Below are positions 59,995-64,000 of a stretch of DNA of 64,000 bases, piece by piece (position 1 is the stretch's first letter; the number at the start of each line of letters is the position of its first letter). A model generated the notes under the pieces. The model made no database searches and had not been told where the DNA came from. It was given only the letters and a program-made list of their open reading frames with translations. The stretch spans positions 372,001 to 436,000 of the forward strand of contig NZ_JAUFPR010000003.1 of the NCBI RefSeq assembly GCF_030409325.1, read 5' to 3'. This stretch comes from Mucilaginibacter aquaedulcis (lineage in GTDB: Bacteria > Bacteroidota > Bacteroidia > Sphingobacteriales > Sphingobacteriaceae). Both the position numbers and the translations under genes were made by a program.

Positions 59995-61494
59995 TTAATT
60001 TGCGGATAATACAATCGGGTCAAGTCCTCTTGGTGATCCATCAGGGCCAACTGCCACTATATCTTTAAAGATAACAGTAGAGCCCGGTGTGATCGTGTTT
60101 ATCGCGGCACGCATAGCACCTGTTAGTTCAGACCCGCTGCCTGATAATATAACGGCATCCTGGCGAGGCTTTACTATAAGTACGGTGAAACGTGTTACGT
60201 TAAATTTAGCATCAAAATCAAAATTATCTAATTTGGCAAATACCCTGTCCTGCGCACGGATGTTAGCAGCACTGGTATTACCGCCGCTTTTGCCGGCAAA
60301 CTGAGGTTTAGGATCAGGGATCCGTTTAACACGGAATAATGACGAACCTAAAACCATACCTTTTTCGCCTGTTACGGTTACGGTTGCAGTACCCGGGCTA
60401 CTTACCGTAGCAGTGTAATGACCACCGCTACCGCTGATAGAACCTCCAGACATATTTACCTTCATGCTTTCCTTAGGCACACCAGGCGCCGATACAGAAA
60501 GCGGGTTAGGTACACCTATATACAACACGTTCATTTTATCGGGCGATACCACAGCCGAAGGTTTGGCAACCATATACGATGCAGATATTGGATATACCTT
60601 TGCAGGGCCTTCAACCTGTTTAACAGATAAGCTACCAGTCCAGGTGTGTAAACCCTCGCCGCTTGCGGTAGCTGTATAAGTACCAACACCATTTGATGTA
60701 GGTACAGAAGAACCGCCAACGGTAATTACCGGATTTGATTTTTGATCGTAAGCTGTTAAGTAGATCTCGGCTTTGTATTGCTGCCCTGCCAAAACATAAC
60801 TGCTTGGTGCAACAGCAACCGCTTTAAACTGGTTTAAAGTTACCTGAGCCACATCTACCTTACCTAATATCTTTTTAACCACTTCGTTTTCGGCGTTTTT
60901 ATTATCTGCTTGTATCTTAGCCAATGTTGTTAAGGCAGCACCCAATGGAATACCATCACCAAAGTAGGCTTGCTGCCAGGTTTTTTTCTTTGGGCCAATG
61001 GCATTTAAAGAAAAGTTTACACCTGTGCTATCCTTACCCAATATTTGTAATAAGTGGGCACGAGTACTTTCAATCTTTTCTTTTAGTACATCAGCCTTTT
61101 TATTGTTGATCATTACCTCGGGAGATATGTCTAAACTTTCCCTTGCATCAACGTCACCCGTTTCGGGGTTTATGCCACCGCCTCTTTTTATTAATTCGGC
61201 TTTTAATTCTTCAATATATGAGTTCAGATCATCAGCTGCTTTACTTGCCGATTTTGCCTGCCCTTCCAGCTTCTGAGCTTTCTCAGGTTGTTCTTTTAAC
61301 TTGGTTGCCTCAAATGCTGAGTAAGTGCTTTGTAAACTGGTAGTAACGTTATTTCTTGACTGATCTAAACTGCTTGTAATATTTTTAAAGGCATCTAACA
61401 GGCTATCCGGAACATTAAGGGCAATTAAGCCTAAAAGCACCAGGTATAATATACCTATCATCCGCTGTCTTGGGGTTTCCTTACCTCCGGCCAT
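59995..61494 (-). CDS. gldM: Gliding motility/T9SS motor protein GldM
   Basis: 499 residues. N-terminal membrane helix GGKETPRQRMIGILYLVLLGLIALNVP, then periplasmic domains: helical (about 35-220), and three Ig-like domains (about 225-505). The helix pairs with GldL to make the proton-driven motor of the T9SS. The periplasmic part transmits motion to GldKN. Strongly conserved start; gap of 37 bp to gldL. Confidence 0.96.
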   Translation of the reverse strand: MAGGKETPRQRMIGILYLVLLGLIALNVPDSLLDAFKNITSSLDQSRNNVTTSLQSTYSAFEATKLKEQPEKAQKLEGQAKSASKAADDLNSYIEELKAELIKRGGGINPETGDVDARESLDISPEVMINNKKADVLKEKIESTRAHLLQILGKDSTGVNFSLNAIGPKKKTWQQAYFGDGIPLGAALTTLAKIQADNKNAENEVVKKILGKVDVAQVTLNQFKAVAVAPSSYVLAGQQYKAEIYLTAYDQKSNPVITVGGSSVPTSNGVGTYTATASGEGLHTWTGSLSVKQVEGPAKVYPISASYMVAKPSAVVSPDKMNVLYIGVPNPLSVSAPGVPKESMKVNMSGGSISGSGGHYTATVSSPGTATVTVTGEKGMVLGSSLFRVKRIPDPKPQFAGKSGGNTSAANIRAQDRVFAKLDNFDFDAKFNVTRFTVLIVKPRQDAVILSGSGSELTGAMRAAINTITPGSTVIFKDIVAVGPDGSPRGLDPIVLSAN

Positions 61495-61531
61495 CTATTA
61501 TAAATCTTACTTGTTAAAAATCTGTTTTATA

Positions 61532-62335
61532 TTAATTAACCCTTGGTTGGTTCATTGCTGTTAACATGTTACCGTAAACCGAGTTTAACGATGCCAGGTT
61601 TTTAGCTAAACGTCCCACTTCCTCCTTAAACTGTTTGGAATCATCTAACGATTCGTTGAAGTTGTTCATGGTTAATGACAGATTTTTATAAAAGTTGTTC
61701 ATTGATTTTAAATGCGCACTTGAATCCTGTAACTCCAGTTCATAAACAGCATTTAACTCGGCCAGGTTGCGGCCCAGTTTGTTTACCTGCTCATGATAAG
61801 TTTTTGAATCGATATTTGAGTTGGCCATTTCGGATAAATTAGCTGATGCCCTATCAAAGGCGCTGCTCAATTTGTCATAGCTTGCTGATGCGGTTTTCAC
61901 TTTATCAGTAAAAGCAATGGTAGCTTCGCCGGCGTCAGTTACCTTTGAGATAGCCGCTACCTTATCGCCAAATGTTCTTAAGCCATCGCCAAGGCTGCGA
62001 ACCAGCTCAGGGCCTATTTTAGCGTCTTCCAGCATTTTGTCTAAAGCCTGGGTTGTATTTCCAGTGTTGCTGATTGCTGGTCTTGCAGATGCTTTTGGCA
62101 GCTCACCGCTAAAATCCTCACTTAATTCAGGGTAAACGCGTACCCAATCAATATCTTTTTCTTCCCGTTGAAAACCCAATAGGAAAAATAAGCAGGCTTC
62201 TGCCAATAATCCTACGGTAATAAACTCGGTAGCAAATTTCCAGTGCTGTATTTTAAATAGTAACCCGATGATAACCACCGTTGCTCCCCATGATACTATG
62301 TTCCCTATTCCGTATGGTTTTTTCTTCCCAGCCAT
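61532..62335 (-). CDS. gldL: Gliding motility/T9SS motor protein GldL
   Basis: 267 residues. Two N-terminal membrane helices (GNIVSWGATVVIIGLLFKI, and FITVGLLAEACLFFLLGF) with a buried Glu46 in the second, corresponding to the functionally important in-membrane Glu of GldL. The remainder is cytoplasmic and largely coiled coil. GldL5-GldM2 is the motor. It lies between gldK and gldM as usual. Confidence 0.95.
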   Translation of the reverse strand: MAGKKKPYGIGNIVSWGATVVIIGLLFKIQHWKFATEFITVGLLAEACLFFLLGFQREEKDIDWVRVYPELSEDFSGELPKASARPAISNTGNTTQALDKMLEDAKIGPELVRSLGDGLRTFGDKVAAISKVTDAGEATIAFTDKVKTASASYDKLSSAFDRASANLSEMANSNIDSKTYHEQVNKLGRNLAELNAVYELELQDSSAHLKSMNNFYKNLSLTMNNFNESLDDSKQFKEEVGRLAKNLASLNSVYGNMLTAMNQPRVN

Positions 62336-62385
62336 AATAATTCAGAAATGATTTTTAGTGTAGATAGATGTGTTTATTAGTTTGT

Positions 62386-63696
62386 TTATCGTTTGTCTTT
62401 AATATCCCGGCCCAGGTACTGGGTTACGCAGCGGAAACCAATGTATGATTTCGCGGTATCCTGATATTCATAGGTGCGTGTAGCATTCTGAAGGAAATAT
62501 CCTACATCCTTCCACGAGCCGCCGCGTACCACTTTACGTTTAAGCACTTCCGGATCGGTTGACTTAGCCTCATAATTAAAGGTTGGTGCCAGATCATGCA
62601 CAAATGAAGAAGCCGATTCATCGAAAGAAGAAGCTGTCCACTCGGCTACGTTACCTGCCATGTTATACAACCCATAATCATTAGGGAAGTATGAACGCAC
62701 GTTCACCGTATATGCTCCGCCATCATCTGTATAGTTACCGCGGCCGGGTTTAAAGTTGGCCAGCAGGCAGCCTTTTGCATTTTTAATATAAGGGCCACCC
62801 CAAGGGTAATCTGTACCTATCCTGCCGCCACGCGCAGCGTATTCAAATTCGGCCTCGGTTGGCAAGCCATAAGGCTGGCGGTGAGGCAAACGGCGCGAAT
62901 CTTTATAAGCATCATTGTAACGGGTACGCCATACTGTATACGCCCTTGCCTGTCTCCAGGTTACACCAACTACCGGGTAATTGCGGAAAGCCGGGTGCGA
63001 GAAATATCCCTCAACCATAGGCTCATTGGCAGCGTATGAAAAATCGCTCAGCCAAACCAAAGTATCAGGGTAAACAGCTACGGTATCGCGCAAAATAAAG
63101 TCAGAGCGCCTTTTGGTTCTATCTCCTTTATAATTGGCGGCATCACGCAGTACCATTATCGAGTAGTTGTATTTTAATATACGAACATCAATTTCATTGC
63201 GGTCAAACACACGGTCTTCGCCCTGGTAGTACATGCCCTGTAATTTTTGAGCATTGCCAGTCTGGCCTTTTTTGTTGCTCCAGATCGGGTTTTTCTTTAC
63301 GTAGCTCCAATTGATGAATTTTTTGCCTGTATTGTTGGCTGGAGTGCCTTTAGGCTGCAGATAATATTTATTATCGTTCACATAATTGGTAATGGCGATA
63401 GAGTCGCGAACCCAATATACGAATTGCTTGTACTGGCTATTGGTGGTTTCGGTTTGATCCATGAAGAACGGAGCCACCGTAACCTGTTTGGTTTGCGATA
63501 TTTGCGCAAAAGTTACATCCTGATCGGTTTGCCCCATCAGGAAAGTTCCGCCGGGAATATAAACCATACCGTAAGGTACTTCTGACCTAAACGACCGTTG
63601 CTGAATTCCGGTTACCTCTCCCCTGTCTCCGCCTTTGCTACAACCGCTCAATATCCCGCAAGCTAAAACAACTATTAATAAGTATATCTGCTTCAT
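62386..63696 (-). CDS. gldK: Gliding motility/T9SS lipoprotein GldK
   Basis: 436 residues. Lipoprotein signal MKQIYLLIVVLACGILSGCS (lipobox LSGC, Cys19). The rest is an FGE/SUMF1-type fold: YIPGGTFLMGQTDQD, VVGVTWRQARAYTVWR, YGLPTEAEFEYAARGG, MAGNVAEW, VVRGGSWKD and a terminal SYIGFRCV. GldK (PorK) with GldN makes the large periplasmic ring of the T9SS. No sulfatase-modifying Cys is expected; it is a structural use of the fold. First gene of the operon. Confidence 0.96.
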   Translation of the reverse strand: MKQIYLLIVVLACGILSGCSKGGDRGEVTGIQQRSFRSEVPYGMVYIPGGTFLMGQTDQDVTFAQISQTKQVTVAPFFMDQTETTNSQYKQFVYWVRDSIAITNYVNDNKYYLQPKGTPANNTGKKFINWSYVKKNPIWSNKKGQTGNAQKLQGMYYQGEDRVFDRNEIDVRILKYNYSIMVLRDAANYKGDRTKRRSDFILRDTVAVYPDTLVWLSDFSYAANEPMVEGYFSHPAFRNYPVVGVTWRQARAYTVWRTRYNDAYKDSRRLPHRQPYGLPTEAEFEYAARGGRIGTDYPWGGPYIKNAKGCLLANFKPGRGNYTDDGGAYTVNVRSYFPNDYGLYNMAGNVAEWTASSFDESASSFVHDLAPTFNYEAKSTDPEVLKRKVVRGGSWKDVGYFLQNATRTYEYQDTAKSYIGFRCVTQYLGRDIKDKR

Positions 63697-63951
63697 GTTA
63701 AAACCAATTCAGTTATATAAACTATAACACCATATGACACTCCGAATATATCAAAATTTTGCGCTAAGAATGACAAAAACATTTCATTTAAGGCCGCTAT
63801 ATAGCCAAAACGAATGAATTATGCATTATCTGCAAGTTAAATTATGATATATTAAACAACCACTAAGCTAACCACAATGATGTAAATTAGTTGGCATTAC
63901 TACGCTTATATTACAAAAAAAGTTACAACAGGAACAAATACTTTTTAATAT
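63697..63951. other. gldK upstream region
   Basis: 255 AT-rich bases. TATATTCG (about 63748-63755, minus strand) is one base off the -7 consensus TAnnTTTG and could be the gldKLMN promoter. No repeat and no gene. Confidence 0.4.
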
Positions 63952-64000
63952 TTATTTGTTTACTAACTTAACATATTGCTCAACAGCCATGGTCATTGAC
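63952..64000 (-). CDS. Possible C-terminus of an upstream gene (cut by window edge)
   Basis: On the minus strand a frame from the window edge (TCA at 63997-63999) runs SMTMAVEQYVKLVNK and ends at a TAA (63952-63954). The 15 codons are helix-like but unassignable. This may be the end of a gene preceding gldK, or chance. Confidence 0.3.
   Translation of the reverse strand, partial: SMTMAVEQYVKLVNK

Noticed and set aside
62386..63696. GldK as a formylglycine-generating enzyme
   Set aside because: The fold is shared, but the gldKLMN context and lipoprotein signal identify the T9SS structural protein.

Overview
The window looks like a chromosomal segment of a Bacteroidota bacterium, most likely family Sphingobacteriaceae (Mucilaginibacter/Pedobacter-like). 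This rests on the gliding/type IX secretion genes gldK-gldL-gldM-gldN, an SprE/PorW-type lipoprotein, a protein with a type IX C-terminal sorting tail, an F-ATPase operon without atpD/atpC, SusC-type CarboxypepD-reg plus beta-barrel receptors, and many matches to the Bacteroidota -7 promoter element TAnnTTTG. The genus is an inference; there is no rRNA gene. I saw no tRNA, CRISPR array, transposase or prophage.

Layout. 1-6.4 kb: the start of lpxK at the left edge, a class A beta-lactamase-like hydrolase, purN, a small lipoprotein, a DlgD/YiaK-type reductase, a GlcG/HbpS protein, an RluA-family pseudouridine synthase and panB. 6.5-15 kb: carA (with a possible 33-codon upstream ORF), an exported 'asparagine synthetase B'-labelled protein, cyclophilin, a DUF5606 protein, a Tat-exported Dabb protein, a zinc CDF exporter, rlmH and a membrane-anchored MutS-like ATPase. 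15-28 kb: an outer-membrane receptor, leuS, an ECF sigma factor, murB, two glycosyltransferases, a FucP-type sugar transporter and a CrtZ-like hydroxylase. 28-45 kb: a FtsX/MacB-like permease, lpdA, an S15/CocE hydrolase, two tandem M1 peptidases, a PQQ-type sugar dehydrogenase/PA14 protein with a T9SS tail, envelope proteins and a GT39 enzyme. 45-51 kb: atpI-(4-TM protein)-atpB-E-F-H-A-G. 51-58.5 kb: sprE/porW, PBP1A, a four-helix-bundle S23-type protein and uvrC. 59-63.7 kb: gldK-L-M-N.

The genes are mostly housekeeping and envelope functions. The type IX export machinery (gldKLMN and sprE) and one of its likely cargoes lie in the same window; the ATP synthase operon is transcribed divergently from sprE.

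The unusual signal is between the genes. At least ten gene boundaries carry short degenerate tandem arrays with a 7-8 nt period. Each array has its own 'word' (for example AGTATCA, GAGTTTT, GATGTGTG, AATGAACA, ATTTCGG), and many come as inverted pairs. One array lies inside the leuS reading frame, one seems to encode part of a signal peptide, and one inverted pair brackets the S23/Avd-like four-helix-bundle gene. Around these are several other dispersed palindromic families: REPIN-like TGTCATTGCGAG...GCAATC units, a TCTGAACC..GATT repeat, ACTTACGAAGTTTT palindromes, a 130-155 bp directional inverted-repeat element present twice, and an element with perfect 21-bp terminal inverted repeats. I consider the heptad word arrays and their possible link to the S23-type gene the best candidate for an undescribed system here.
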